DNA of 64,000 nucleotides from Streptomyces sp. SAT1 (GTDB lineage: Bacteria; Actinomycetota; Actinomycetes; Streptomycetales; Streptomycetaceae): assembly GCF_001654495.1 (NCBI RefSeq), contig NZ_CP015849.1, positions 3,137,501 through 3,201,500 of the forward strand. The letters are read 5' to 3'. The position numbers and the translations under genes were made by a program. Numbering within the stretch: the first letter of the stretch is position 1; every line of letters begins with the position of its first letter. Shown piece after piece: positions 8,420-20,834 of the stretch. Under the pieces are notes generated by a model that was not told where the DNA came from, searched no databases, and saw nothing but the letters and a program-made list of their open reading frames with translations.

Positions 8420-10018
8420 TCACATCCGGAAGACGCCGAAGCCGCCGCGGGCGCCCTCGTAGGGGGCGGTGTGGACGGCGGACAGGCACAGGCCGAGCAC
8501 GGTGCGGGTGTCGCGCGGGTCGATGACGCCGTCGTCGTAGAGCCGCCCGGACAGGAACATCGGGAGCGACTCGGACTCGATCTGTTGTTCGACCATGGCG
8601 CGCAGCGCCGCGTCCGCGTCGTCGTCGTAGGGCTGCCCCTTGGCCGCCGCCGACTGCCGGGCGACGATCGACAGGACGCCCGCGAGCTGCTGCGGGCCCA
8701 TCACGGCCGACTTGGCGCTGGGCCAGGCGAACAGGAAGCGCGGGTCGTAGGCCCGTCCGCACATGCCGTAGTGCCCGGCGCCGTAGGAGGCGCCCAGGAG
8801 CACCGACAGGTGCGGGACGCGGGAGTTGGAGACCGCGTTGATCATCATGGCGCCGTGCTTGATGATGCCGCCCTGCTCATACTCGCGGCCCACCATGTAG
8901 CCGGTGGTGTTGTGCAGGAACAGCAGCGGGATGTCGCGCTGGTTGGCGAGCTGGATGAACTGCGCGGCCTTCTGCGACTCCTCGCTGAACAGCACCCCCC
9001 GCGCGTTGGCCAGGATACCCACCGGGTAGCCGTGCAGGCTCGCCCAGCCGGTGGCCAGGCTGGTCCCGTACAGCGGTTTGAACTCGTCGAAGTCGGAGGC
9101 GTCGACGATCCGGGCGATGACCTCGCGCGGGTCGAAGGGGACCTTCAGATCGCCCGGAACGATCCCGAGAAGGTCCTCGTTGTCGTATTTGGGTGGCGGT
9201 GCGAAGGGGGGATCGGGATGGGCCTTGCGGTGGTGGAGACGGGCGACGACCCGGCGCGCCTGGCGCAGCGCGTCGCGTTCGTCGACGGCGAAGTGGTCGG
9301 CCAGGCCGGACACGCGCGCGTGCATCTCGGCGCCGCCCAGCGACTCGTCGTCGCTCTCCTCACCGGTGGCCATCTTCACCAGCGGCGGCCCGCCGAGGAA
9401 CACCTTGGCGCGCTCCTTGACCATGATCGTGTGGTCGGACATGCCGGGGATGTAGGCGCCGCCGGCCGTCGAGTTGCCGAAGACGACGGCGACGGTCGGG
9501 ATGCCGGCCGCCGAAAGCCTCGTGAGGTCACGGAAGATGGCGCCCCCGGGGATGAAGATCTCCTTCTGGGAGGGCAGGTCGGCGCCGCCGGACTCGACCA
9601 GGCTGATACAGGGCAGCCGGTTGGCGAGCGCGATGTCGTTGGCGCGCAGGGCCTTCTTCAGGCTCCACGGATTGCTGGCGCCGCCGCGCACGGTCGGGTC
9701 GTTGGCGGTGATCAGGCACTCGACGCCCTCGACGACACCGATCCCGGTGACCAGCGAGGCGCCGACGGCGTACTCGCTGCCCCAGCCGGCCAGCGGCGAC
9801 AGCTCCAGGAACGGCGTGTCGGGGTCGAGCAGCAGCTCGACGCGCTCGCGGGCGAGCAGCTTGCCGCGGCCGCGGTGGCGTTCGACGTACTTGGGGCCGC
9901 CGCCCGCGAGCGCCTTGGCGTGCTCGGCCTCCAGTGCGGCGAGCCGGGCGAGCATGGCCTCGCGGTTCGCCCGGTGTTCGGCGCAGCCGGTGTCCAGGGC
10001 GGTGGGCAGGACCGTCAC
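8420..10018 (-). CDS. Acyl-CoA carboxylase beta subunit (carboxyltransferase)
   Basis: Transfers CO2 from carboxybiotin to the acyl-CoA. GTG at 10018-10016 overlaps the AtuA-like stop as GTGA. The open frame extends much further upstream but is antisense-like there. The 532 residues carry the carboxyltransferase landmarks KYVERHRGRGKLLARERVELLLDP (N-terminal), CISLVESGGADLPSQ, TAGGAYIPGMSDHTIMV and, in the C-terminal half, NTTGYMVGREYEQGGIIKHGA and LGASYGAGHYGMCGRAYDPRF, the acyl-CoA and biotin sites of MCC/GCC-type beta subunits. Discriminating methylcrotonyl- from geranyl-CoA needs active-site alignment. Ends with TGA at 8420-8422. Confidence 0.92.
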   Translation of the reverse strand: MTVLPTALDTGCAEHRANREAMLARLAALEAEHAKALAGGGPKYVERHRGRGKLLARERVELLLDPDTPFLELSPLAGWGSEYAVGASLVTGIGVVEGVECLITANDPTVRGGASNPWSLKKALRANDIALANRLPCISLVESGGADLPSQKEIFIPGGAIFRDLTRLSAAGIPTVAVVFGNSTAGGAYIPGMSDHTIMVKERAKVFLGGPPLVKMATGEESDDESLGGAEMHARVSGLADHFAVDERDALRQARRVVARLHHRKAHPDPPFAPPPKYDNEDLLGIVPGDLKVPFDPREVIARIVDASDFDEFKPLYGTSLATGWASLHGYPVGILANARGVLFSEESQKAAQFIQLANQRDIPLLFLHNTTGYMVGREYEQGGIIKHGAMMINAVSNSRVPHLSVLLGASYGAGHYGMCGRAYDPRFLFAWPSAKSAVMGPQQLAGVLSIVARQSAAAKGQPYDDDADAALRAMVEQQIESESLPMFLSGRLYDDGVIDPRDTRTVLGLCLSAVHTAPYEGARGGFGVFRM

Positions 10019-11703
10019 AGCAGAGCCTCCGGAATGTCCAGGTGGCGGGCGCGCAGCCACTCCCCGAGGGCCTTGGCCTGCGGATCGAAGCGGTGCTGGG
10101 CGGCGACGCCCTCGCCGAGGATCCCCTCGACGACGAAGTTCAGGGCGCGCAGCGCGGGCAGCGCGTGCCGGGTCACGGGCAGCGTGCGGGCCTCCGGGAT
10201 CAGCTCCCGGAACCGGTCGGCGGTCAGCTCGTGCGCCAGCCACCGCCAGGCGTCGTCGGTCCGCGCCCACACCCCGACGTTGGCGCTGCCGCCCTTGTCG
10301 CCGCTGCGGGCCCCGGCGACCAGACCGAGCGGCGCCCGCCGCACCGGGCCGTCCGGCAGCGGCGGCGGCAGATCCGGCGCGGGGACGTCCTCCAGGGCGC
10401 GCGCCCGGGGCGCGGGCGGCACGGTGACACGCCGGCCGTCGTGCAGGACGGCCGTGTGCGGGACGGAGTCCTGGGGCACATGGGCGGCCTCGAAGACGCC
10501 GTAGGGGGCGCCCTTGCCGGGCGGGGCGAGGACGTGGAAGCCGGGGTAGCCGGCCAGTGCCAGTTCCACGGCGGCGCCGCTGAAGGCCCGGCCCACCGCC
10601 TCCGGGTCCCGGTCGCGCACGACGAGCCGGAGCAGCGCGCTGGCCGTCTCCTCGGTGTCGGCGTCGGGCCGGTCGGTGCGCACGAGGTCCCAACGGACCT
10701 CGGCGGGGGCGCGCTCGGCGGCGCGCAGCGCGTCGTCGAGCTGCCGCCGCACCAGCTCGGCCTTGCGCGCGATGTCGAGCCCGGTGAGGACGAAGGTGAC
10801 CTCGTTGCGGAAGCCGCCGAGCCGGTTGACGCCGACCTTGAGGGTGGGCGGCGGTGCCTCCCCGCGCACCCCGTCCACCCGCACCCGGTCCGGCCCGTCC
10901 TGGCGCAGCCGTACGGTGTCCAGCCGCGCGGTGACGTCGGGCCCGGCGTAGCGGGCGCCGCCGGTCTCGTAGAGGAGCTGGGCGGTCACCGTGCCGGTGT
11001 CCACGACCCCGCCGGTGCCGGGGTGCTTGGTGAGGACCGCGCTGCCGTCGTCGTGGAGCTCGGCGAGCGGGAAGCCGGGGTGGCGCAGGCGGTCGAGGGC
11101 GTGGTCGGTGAAGAAGGCGTAGTTGCCGCCGGTGACCTGCGCGCCGCACTCCAGCAGGTGCCCGGCGACGGTGGCGCCCGCGAGCCGGTCCCAGTCGTCG
11201 GGCCGCCAGCCGAAGTGGGCGGCGGCCGGGCCGGTGACCAGGGAGGCGTCGGTGACCCGGCCGGTGACGACGACGTCGGCGCCCGCGCTCAGGCACGCGG
11301 CGATCCCGAAGCCGCCGAGGTAGGCGTGGGCGGCGAGGCCGCCCGGGTGGGAGGCGGTGAGGTCGTCGCCCTCGACATGGGCGACACGGACGGGCAGGCC
11401 GAGCCGGTCGGCCAGTTCCCGCACCCGTGCGGCGAGCCCGGCCGGATTCAGTCCGCCCGCGTTGGCCACGATCCGCACGCCCCGCTCGTGCGCGAGGCCG
11501 AGGCACTCCTCCAGTTGCCGCAGGAAGGTGCGGGCGTATCCGGCGGCCGGGTCCTTCAGACGGTCGCGGCCCAGGATCAGCATGGTCAGTTCGGCGAGGT
11601 AGTCGCCGGTGAGGACGTCCAGTTCACCGCCGGTGAGCATCTCGCGCATGGCGTCGAAACGGTCGCCGTAGAAGCCGGAGGCGTTGCCGATGCGCAGCGT
11701 CAC
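10015..11703 (-). CDS. AtuA-like acyclic terpene utilization family protein (DUF1446)
   Basis: A 562-residue member of the AtuA/DUF1446 family, named for the Pseudomonas citronellol/geraniol (atu) cluster; its biochemical step is not established. The N-terminal part has LRIGNASGFYGDRFDAM, the GGELDVLTGDYLAELTM segment and ANAGGLNPAGLA (about residues 89-100). The separate C-terminal AtuA-C-like domain has ARSGDKGGSANVGVWART (about 460-477). The start is GTG at 11703, forming a GTGA overlap with the TIGR03084 stop; the stop overlaps the carboxylase beta start in the same way. Both overlaps imply tight translational coupling. The neighbourhood supports a branched or terpenoid acyl-CoA pathway. 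Confidence 0.85.
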   Translation of the reverse strand: MTLRIGNASGFYGDRFDAMREMLTGGELDVLTGDYLAELTMLILGRDRLKDPAAGYARTFLRQLEECLGLAHERGVRIVANAGGLNPAGLAARVRELADRLGLPVRVAHVEGDDLTASHPGGLAAHAYLGGFGIAACLSAGADVVVTGRVTDASLVTGPAAAHFGWRPDDWDRLAGATVAGHLLECGAQVTGGNYAFFTDHALDRLRHPGFPLAELHDDGSAVLTKHPGTGGVVDTGTVTAQLLYETGGARYAGPDVTARLDTVRLRQDGPDRVRVDGVRGEAPPPTLKVGVNRLGGFRNEVTFVLTGLDIARKAELVRRQLDDALRAAERAPAEVRWDLVRTDRPDADTEETASALLRLVVRDRDPEAVGRAFSGAAVELALAGYPGFHVLAPPGKGAPYGVFEAAHVPQDSVPHTAVLHDGRRVTVPPAPRARALEDVPAPDLPPPLPDGPVRRAPLGLVAGARSGDKGGSANVGVWARTDDAWRWLAHELTADRFRELIPEARTLPVTRHALPALRALNFVVEGILGEGVAAQHRFDPQAKALGEWLRARHLDIPEALL

Positions 11704-12503
11704 GCGGCCGTCCCCCCGTCCGTCCTCGGCGCGCGCCCGGCACCCGACGGCCCGGCGAACGCCTGTGCGATGTCCAGCCAGCGGTCGGCGTCCGGCCCCT
11801 CGGCGCGTACCGCGAGGTCGGCGCGGTGGGCGCGCTGGGTGACCAGCAGGCAGAAGTCGAGCGCGGGGCCGGTGACGCGCTGCGCGGCCCCCTCGGGTCC
11901 GTACGTCCACAGATCGCCGGACGGCCCGCGCACCTCCACCCGGAACTCCTCCCCCGGCACGGGCAGCCCCCGCACCCCGAACGCGAAGTCCCGCGCCCGC
12001 ACCCCGATGCGCACCACATGCCGCAGCCGGTCACTAGGTGCGCGCACCACACCCAGCGCGTCCGCCACGTCCTGTCCGTGCGCCCAGGTCTCCATCAGCC
12101 GCCCGGTGGCCACGGACGCGGCCGACATGGGCGGCCCGTACCAGGGGAAGCGCGCGCCGGGCGGCGCGGCCCGCAGCGCCGTGTCGAGTCCGGCCCGGCC
12201 CTCCCGCCACCGGGCCAGCAGCACATCGGACGGCAGCCCGGCACCTTCCTCCGCGCCCCGGTCCACGAACGCGTCGGGCTCGGCGAGCGCCTTCTCCACC
12301 AGCTCCCGGAACCCGTCCGCGTCGGTGACGGCGAGCAGCGCGGAACGGTCCGTCCAGGCGAGGTGCGCGATCTGATGCGCCACGCTCCACCCGGGCGCGG
12401 GCGTCGCCAGCCCCCACTCCCCCGGACCCAACCGCGCGACCAGCCGGTCGAGTTCTTCGCTTTCCTGCCGCAGATCGTCGAACACGGGTGTCGGATCGGC
12501 CAT
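11700..12503 (-). CDS. TIGR03084 family metal-binding protein (DinB/mycothiol-isomerase-like), first gene of the operon
   Basis: A 267-residue protein of the actinobacterial TIGR03084 family. The N-terminal domain is DinB-like, with PAPGWSVAHQIAHLAWTD (metal-ligand His region, about residues 36-53) and WAHGQDVADALG (about 147-158), the positions that hold metal in mycothiol-dependent maleylpyruvate isomerases. A Wnt-like C-terminal domain follows. I chose ATG at 12503; ATGs at 12515 and 12551 are alternatives, but the latter starts inside the operator palindrome. It commonly precedes AtuA-like genes in actinobacteria, as here. The exact reaction is unknown. It is the promoter-proximal gene of the eight-gene operon. 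Confidence 0.8.
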   Translation of the reverse strand: MADPTPVFDDLRQESEELDRLVARLGPGEWGLATPAPGWSVAHQIAHLAWTDRSALLAVTDADGFRELVEKALAEPDAFVDRGAEEGAGLPSDVLLARWREGRAGLDTALRAAPPGARFPWYGPPMSAASVATGRLMETWAHGQDVADALGVVRAPSDRLRHVVRIGVRARDFAFGVRGLPVPGEEFRVEVRGPSGDLWTYGPEGAAQRVTGPALDFCLLVTQRAHRADLAVRAEGPDADRWLDIAQAFAGPSGAGRAPRTDGGTAA

Positions 12504-12536
12504 GGCAGGGAGCATGGCAGTGCCACTGGAAACAAT

Positions 12537-12548
12537 CAAGCGCGCTTG
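12537..12548. promoter_or_regulatory. Perfect 12-bp palindrome CAAGCGCGCTTG, candidate TetR operator of the acyl-CoA operon
   Basis: CAAGCGCGCTTG reads the same on both strands. It lies 33 bp before the ATG of the first gene. On the minus strand an A/T-rich stretch, TAAAAAATCATG (12560-12549), abuts it and could be the -10 region, so a bound repressor would block the promoter. TetR repressors of acyl-CoA and fatty-acid genes in actinobacteria often use CAAGC..GCTTG-type sites. The encoded TetR at the end of the operon is the natural partner. Confidence 0.65.
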
Positions 12549-12676
12549 CATGATTTTTTACGGCGTTGACGCGGGCACGGTTCGGATGCGGATGCGCCCG
12601 GACCAGACCGAGAGGGCCGGGCGGGTTCAAGGCTCTGGAGTCAAGGAAGGGCGGGAAGGGGATCGGGCGCGCCAGG

Positions 12677-12811
12677 TCACTCGGCGCGCACCGCCTTGGC
12701 GGCGTCCCGATAGATGGCACCCGCCACCGCCAGGTGGGCGCGTGCCTGCTCGGGCTCGGTGGCGAGACCGGGGTCAGGAGTCCAGTCGGGGGGCCGGGGG
12801 CTTGCCCCGGC
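12677..12811 (-). pseudogene. Possible 3' remnant of a gene downstream of the EamA gene
   Basis: A 44-codon open frame without any ATG, GTG or TTG ends in TGA at 12677-12679. Its C-terminal part, TEPEQARAHLAVAGAIYRD followed by AAKAVRAE, has natural amphipathic helix composition and good third-position G/C bias. It overlaps the last EamA codons in another frame, so it may be the end of a deleted neighbour or an older, frameshifted EamA tail. I do not recognise a family. The rest of 12551-12676 shows no gene. Confidence 0.3.
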
Positions 12812-13772
12812 CTATCTGGGTGCGTACCGCGCCCATGCTCGCCGCGATGACGAGGGCTATCGCGACGAGTTCGAGGGGGGCCAGGGACTGGCTGAGGACG
12901 AGGAAACCGGCCAGGGCGGCGATGGCCGGTTCCAGGCTCATGAGGATGGCGAAGGTGGGGGCGGGCAGGCGGCGCAGGGCGAGCAGTTCCAGGGTGTACG
13001 GGAGCACGGAGGACAGCACCGCCACCGCGGCGCCCAGGCCGAAGGTCGTCGGGTCGGCCAGCTTCGTGCCGGACTCCACGATGCCCAGCGGCAGGAACAG
13101 CACCGCGCCCACCGCCATCGCCAGGGCGAGCCCATCGGCCTGCGGGAAGCGCCGCCCGGTGCGGGCGCTGAAGACGATGTACGCCGCCCACATCGCGCCC
13201 GCGCCCACCGCGAAGGCGGCCCCGGCCCCGTCGAGTCCGCCGAAGCCACCGCCGCCGAGGAGGAAGACGCCGACCAGGGCGAGGCCCGCCCAGACCGCGT
13301 TGACCGCCCGGCGCGAGGCCACGACCGACAGGGCGAGCGGGCCGAGGACCTCAAGGGTGACGGCGGGGCCGAGAGGGATGCGGGCGACGGCCTGGTAGAA
13401 GAGACCATTCATCGCGGCCATGGCCACACCGAACGCGACCACCGTGCCCCAGTCGGCCCGCGAGTGCCCGCGCAGCCGGGGCCGGCAGACCACCAGCAGC
13501 ACGAGCGCGGCGACCAGCAGCCGCAGGCTCACCACACCCAGCGCGCCCGCCCTCGGCATCAGCGTCACCGCGAGCGCGCCGCCGAACTGCACGGACACAC
13601 ATCCGGCGAGCACCAGCCCCACGGGCCCGAAGGACCCGAAGCGGCCCGAGCCGCCGGGGGCACCCTGTGCGCCCTGCGCGTCCTGCGGGCCACCCGGCGC
13701 CGACGCCGACGGCAGGGGCGACGGGGACGGCGACGGGACGGAGGTCATGGGTGCGGCGTCGGGGGTGCTCAC
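12774..13772 (-). CDS. EamA (DMT superfamily) exporter
   Basis: A 332-residue membrane protein with about ten hydrophobic segments arranged as two EamA repeats, like RhtA-type amino-acid or metabolite exporters. The N-terminal 45 residues are cytoplasmic, rich in Pro/Ser/Gly/Ala (PSPSPSPLPSASAP, then QDAQGAQGAPGG) and partly repeat-encoded; an internal start could shorten this tail. It is downstream of the FAD/Fe-S gene on the same strand, with 194 bp between them that contain the direct repeats at 13869-13900. It ends in GRGKPPAPRLDS. The substrate is unknown. Confidence 0.8.
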   Translation of the reverse strand: MSTPDAAPMTSVPSPSPSPLPSASAPGGPQDAQGAQGAPGGSGRFGSFGPVGLVLAGCVSVQFGGALAVTLMPRAGALGVVSLRLLVAALVLLVVCRPRLRGHSRADWGTVVAFGVAMAAMNGLFYQAVARIPLGPAVTLEVLGPLALSVVASRRAVNAVWAGLALVGVFLLGGGGFGGLDGAGAAFAVGAGAMWAAYIVFSARTGRRFPQADGLALAMAVGAVLFLPLGIVESGTKLADPTTFGLGAAVAVLSSVLPYTLELLALRRLPAPTFAILMSLEPAIAALAGFLVLSQSLAPLELVAIALVIAASMGAVRTQIGRGKPPAPRLDS

Positions 13773-13868
13773 GGGCGGTCCAGGGGCTGGTGCGGGAACG
13801 GTCGGGGCGGGGGTGGTGCGCGCGGGGGCTCGCCGCCGGAGGGGTGATCCGGCAGACGTTCAACGTGC

Positions 13869-13900
13869 TGTACTGGTACGTCGCGGTGTACTGGTACGTC
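13869..13900. promoter_or_regulatory. Direct repeat TGTACTGGTACGTC x2 upstream of the EamA gene
   Basis: Two identical 14-mers, TGTACTGGTACGTC (13869-13882 and 13887-13900), start 18 bp apart, about two helical turns. Each contains the dyad GTAC-TG-GTAC. They lie about 100 bp before the EamA start on its promoter side. Direct repeats containing GGTAC/GTACC are typical of GntR/MocR-type activators, which often control EamA exporters, but no such regulator is in the window. Confidence 0.5.
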
Positions 13901-13966
13901 CACGGTAGTGGACCAGATCAGGCGTGTGAACCTCTTATGGAACTTACGCCCCCACCCCGGAGGCTG

Positions 13967-18277
<4,311 letters not shown>

Positions 18278-18310
18278 CCGTCCGTTCACGACGGTGACCC
18301 GTGTGACGGA

Positions 18311-18343
18311 GGGCGCCCCCGGAGTACGTCTCCGGGGGCGCCC
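18311..18343. terminator. Hairpin terminator after serC
   Basis: A perfect 13-bp stem (18311-18323 paired with 18331-18343, GGGCGCCCCCGGA arm) with a 7-nt loop, 33 bp after the serC stop. It also lies just after the DUF397 stop on the minus strand, so it can serve both directions. No U-tract, as is usual in Streptomyces. Confidence 0.85.
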
Positions 18344-18378
18344 TTCGCCGTGCATACGCGCGCGTGCGTGCGTGTCGC

Positions 18379-18558
18379 CTACGCGAACTGCTGGAGGAAC
18401 GCCTGCCAGCCGTCGCGGGAGACGATGAGGAGGGGGCCGTGCTGCTGCTTGCTGTCGCGGACGGCACGGCCGTGGTCGGCGGTGGGGGCCACCTCTACGC
18501 AGTCGCCCTGCTGACCGGAGTACGACGACTTTCGAAAGGTGCCTACGACCTCGGCCAC
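18379..18558 (-). CDS. DUF397 small protein
   Basis: A 59-residue protein of the DUF397 family: GTFRKSSYSGQQGDCVEVAP, then AVRDSKQQHGPLLIVSRDGWQAFL, matching the family pattern KSSYS...CVEVA...VRDSK...G..L.F....W..F. GTG at 18558-18556 starts one base after the stop of the XRE gene (18560-18562), so the two are translationally coupled. DUF397 proteins are usually paired with WhiJ-type XRE-DUF5753 regulators in Streptomyces and are thought to bind or modulate them. Ends with TAG at 18379-18381. Confidence 0.85.
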   Translation of the reverse strand: MAEVVGTFRKSSYSGQQGDCVEVAPTADHGRAVRDSKQQHGPLLIVSRDGWQAFLQQFA

Positions 18559-18559
18559 G

Positions 18560-19423
18560 TCACTCTTCTTTCAGGTTCCTCAGTACGTCCCGGATGAGCC
18601 TCGCGCTCGCGTCCGGTGCCAATGCCGCCGATCGTAGTAGGTCGTACGCGTTGCCGTAAGCCGCCAAGTCCTCGGGCGCTTCGAGGACGGATGTGCCACG
18701 GAGGTTCTCGATCGTCACTGCTTCCACGGCCGGTTCCGAGTCGAAACTGAAGGAGGAGAAGGCAGGAACCGCGGCCACCAGGACTCCCGCGCTGAACGGC
18801 AGCACCTGCACGGTGACGTTCTTCCTCTTCGCGACCGCGAGAATCGCGGACAGTTGCTCCTGGTGAGTCCCGATGCTCACAACGGGGTGCGCAACCGCCG
18901 CTTCCCAGAAGATGGCGGTGTACGAAGCGCCGCCCTCTCCGATCTTGGCTTGACGCGCCTCGCGCACTTTCACCAACTGATCCAGGATCTCTGGATCAAC
19001 GTAGTCAGGCCCCGCCGAGATGACCTCTTCCGCGTAGGCCGGCGTCTGCAACAGGCCGGGCACCAGCACCGGCTGCCACTGACGGATGTACGTCGCATCG
19101 TCCTCCAACGCGATGTGATCGACGTAGTCCGGCCGCAGGTGTTCCGCGTGCTCCAGCCACCAGCCCCGGTTCTTGGAGTGCTTCGCCAAGTCCTCCAGCT
19201 TGCCCCGCACTTCCGGATCCAGGACGCCGTACGCGTCCAGCAGAAGCCGCACCTCGATGACTCGTGGAGTGGCGTGTCCGCTCTCCATACGGCTGATCCG
19301 GGCCTGGCTCGACGCGATGATCTCCGCTGCCTGCGGCTGGTCGAGTCTGGCGGCCAGTCGGTACTGCCTGAGTGCGGTACCCAACCGCCTGCTGCGTACC
19401 GTCGGCCGTCCACCTGCGGGCAT
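18560..19423 (-). CDS. XRE regulator with DUF5753 (WhiJ-type)
   Basis: A 287-residue DNA-binding protein. The N-terminal helix-turn-helix is at about residues 14-70 (LGTALRQYRLAARLDQPQAA, then SSQARISRMESGHATPR). The DUF5753 C-terminal domain has the typical LVPGLLQTPAYAEEVI (about 118-133) and a REARQAKI segment. I chose ATG at 19423-19421 because it is preceded by GGGAGG; the frame stays open upstream but overlaps the divergent promoter region. WhiJ-type regulators control development and are found with DUF397 and GHKL-ATPase partners; both are adjacent here. It diverges from the ATPase gene across about 138 bp. Confidence 0.88.
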   Translation of the reverse strand: MPAGGRPTVRSRRLGTALRQYRLAARLDQPQAAEIIASSQARISRMESGHATPRVIEVRLLLDAYGVLDPEVRGKLEDLAKHSKNRGWWLEHAEHLRPDYVDHIALEDDATYIRQWQPVLVPGLLQTPAYAEEVISAGPDYVDPEILDQLVKVREARQAKIGEGGASYTAIFWEAAVAHPVVSIGTHQEQLSAILAVAKRKNVTVQVLPFSAGVLVAAVPAFSSFSFDSEPAVEAVTIENLRGTSVLEAPEDLAAYGNAYDLLRSAALAPDASARLIRDVLRNLKEE

Positions 19424-19525
19424 GGGGCCTCCCCTCTCTCCCCGCCACCATGGCACATCGGACCTCAACTCCACGCAGGCATAACACGATCGAGTGACAC
19501 CGCTGCATGTATTTCGTCGTTTCGA

Positions 19526-19555
19526 TTGCCTCGGTTCTGAATCCCGCCGTAGCTT
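19526..19555 (+). promoter_or_regulatory. Leaderless promoter of the GHKL ATPase gene
   Basis: TTGCCT (19526-19531), an 18-bp spacer, then TAGCTT (19550-19555), which ends 6 nt before the ATG at 19562. There is no room for a ribosome-binding site, so a leaderless transcript is likely. Confidence 0.55.
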
Positions 19556-19561
19556 CCGGAC

Positions 19562-19978
19562 ATGCCCTCCACGGAAACCTTCCGCATCCCCAAGCACCGA
19601 AGGCACGTCCCCGCCGCACGCCAACGCACCGCCAAGGCGCTCGCGGACTGGGGCATCACCGGTGAACCCGCCGATTCCGTCGCCTTGTTGACGAGCGAGC
19701 TCGTCACCAACGCCGTGCTCCACTGCCGGGTCACCTACGCCCAGGTCAGGGTCACCCTCACCCTGAACGGGCCGGACCTGCTGCTGGAGGTCTCCGATCC
19801 CGACCGGGACAGACTGCCCAGGCTCCACGACGCCGCCCCGGACGAGGAGGGCGGGCGCGGGCTGGCCCTCGTGGCGGCGCTGGCCGACGCGTGGGGGTGC
19901 CGACAGGACCCGTACACGAAGAGCGTGTGGGCCCGGTTCACGCTCGTGGATGCCCGGCGGGCCGGCGTCAGGGGCTGA
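19562..19978 (+). CDS. GHKL-type ATP-binding protein (anti-sigma/AbaA-like regulatory ATPase)
   Basis: A 138-residue single-domain HATPase_c protein like the RsbW/SpoIIAB-related small ATPases that are abundant in Streptomyces. The N box is LLTSELVTNAVLHC (about residues 41-54), the metal/nucleotide box LEVSDPDRDRLP (about 76-87), and the G box GGRGLALVAALADAWG (about 99-114). It lies between two XRE genes, divergent from one and overlapping the 3' end of the other by 11 bp (19968-19978). The context suggests a partner-switching or co-regulatory role with the XRE/DUF397 proteins; kinase activity is not shown. Confidence 0.85.
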   Translation: MPSTETFRIPKHRRHVPAARQRTAKALADWGITGEPADSVALLTSELVTNAVLHCRVTYAQVRVTLTLNGPDLLLEVSDPDRDRLPRLHDAAPDEEGGRGLALVAALADAWGCRQDPYTKSVWARFTLVDARRAGVRG

Positions 19979-20816
19979 TGCTCCGGCGAATGCGGGCGAT
20001 CACCTGCTGGGCTTCGGCCCCGAAGACAGCCGACTCCGCGAGCGCATCCCAGGCTCGCCGGTAGAGAGCGATCGTTTCCGCATCGTCGAGCCAGAGTTCG
20101 GCGTGCCAGTCCTCGACCGTGACCAGCCGGTCGTCCAGAATCCAGAACCCGTTCCCGGCCGGAACGCGCAAGGGCGCGTCCAGGGGCACAACCCCCAGGT
20201 GGACGGTGTCCATACCCACGACGCCGAGAAGCCGGTCCAGTTGAGCGGCCAGGACCTCCGGCGCACAGACACGGGACCGAAGCGCGGCTTCCCACATCAG
20301 CAGGTTCAACCGCTTGCCCGGCTGGTACAGCCACTCCTGCCGCTTCATTCGGGCTCGTACCGCGTTCTCCGTGTCCTGCGGAGAACGGCGGAGCCCTGCA
20401 TGCGATGTGAAGAGGCTTCTGGCGTAATCAGCGGTCTGAAGGAGGCCGTTGACGACGTGGTCGTCCCACACATGGAGCGTTCGCGACTCGCCGACGAGGG
20501 TGTTCCACGTCTCCTGCACCGGAGCATGGCCTGCCGCGAGCAGCCGCCGCCAGGACCGGATGTGACTCTCGAAGCCCTTCAGCCGAGCTCGCAGCTCATC
20601 GAAGACGGCCGGCCGGCCCACCGCCTCGGCCCAAGCCTGGAGGTCGCCGACCGTGGGCGTCTGCCGACCGCTCTCCAGCTTGCTGACCTTCGACTGGGGC
20701 CACCCCAGCCGTCGGGCCAGCTCCGTACCGGTGAGCCGGCCATCAGGGTGCTCGACGCGTAACTCCCGCAGCCTCCGGCCCAGTTCCTCGCGCGCCCTCT
20801 GATAGTCCGTGCTCAC
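19968..20816 (-). CDS. Second XRE regulator with DUF5753
   Basis: A 282-residue protein. The helix-turn-helix is at about residues 27-55: TGTELARRLGWPQSKVSKLE, then SGRQTPTVGDLQAWAEAVG. The C-terminal DUF5753 domain has VVNGLLQTADYARSLF and MWEAALRSRVC. It starts 18 bp after the DUF6879 stop, so DUF6879 and this gene form an operon. It differs enough from the neighbouring WhiJ-type gene to be an independent family member rather than a recent duplicate. Confidence 0.88.
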   Translation of the reverse strand: MSTDYQRAREELGRRLRELRVEHPDGRLTGTELARRLGWPQSKVSKLESGRQTPTVGDLQAWAEAVGRPAVFDELRARLKGFESHIRSWRRLLAAGHAPVQETWNTLVGESRTLHVWDDHVVNGLLQTADYARSLFTSHAGLRRSPQDTENAVRARMKRQEWLYQPGKRLNLLMWEAALRSRVCAPEVLAAQLDRLLGVVGMDTVHLGVVPLDAPLRVPAGNGFWILDDRLVTVEDWHAELWLDDAETIALYRRAWDALAESAVFGAEAQQVIARIRRSISP

Positions 20817-20834
20817 CGGTGCCCGCTCTTGCCC

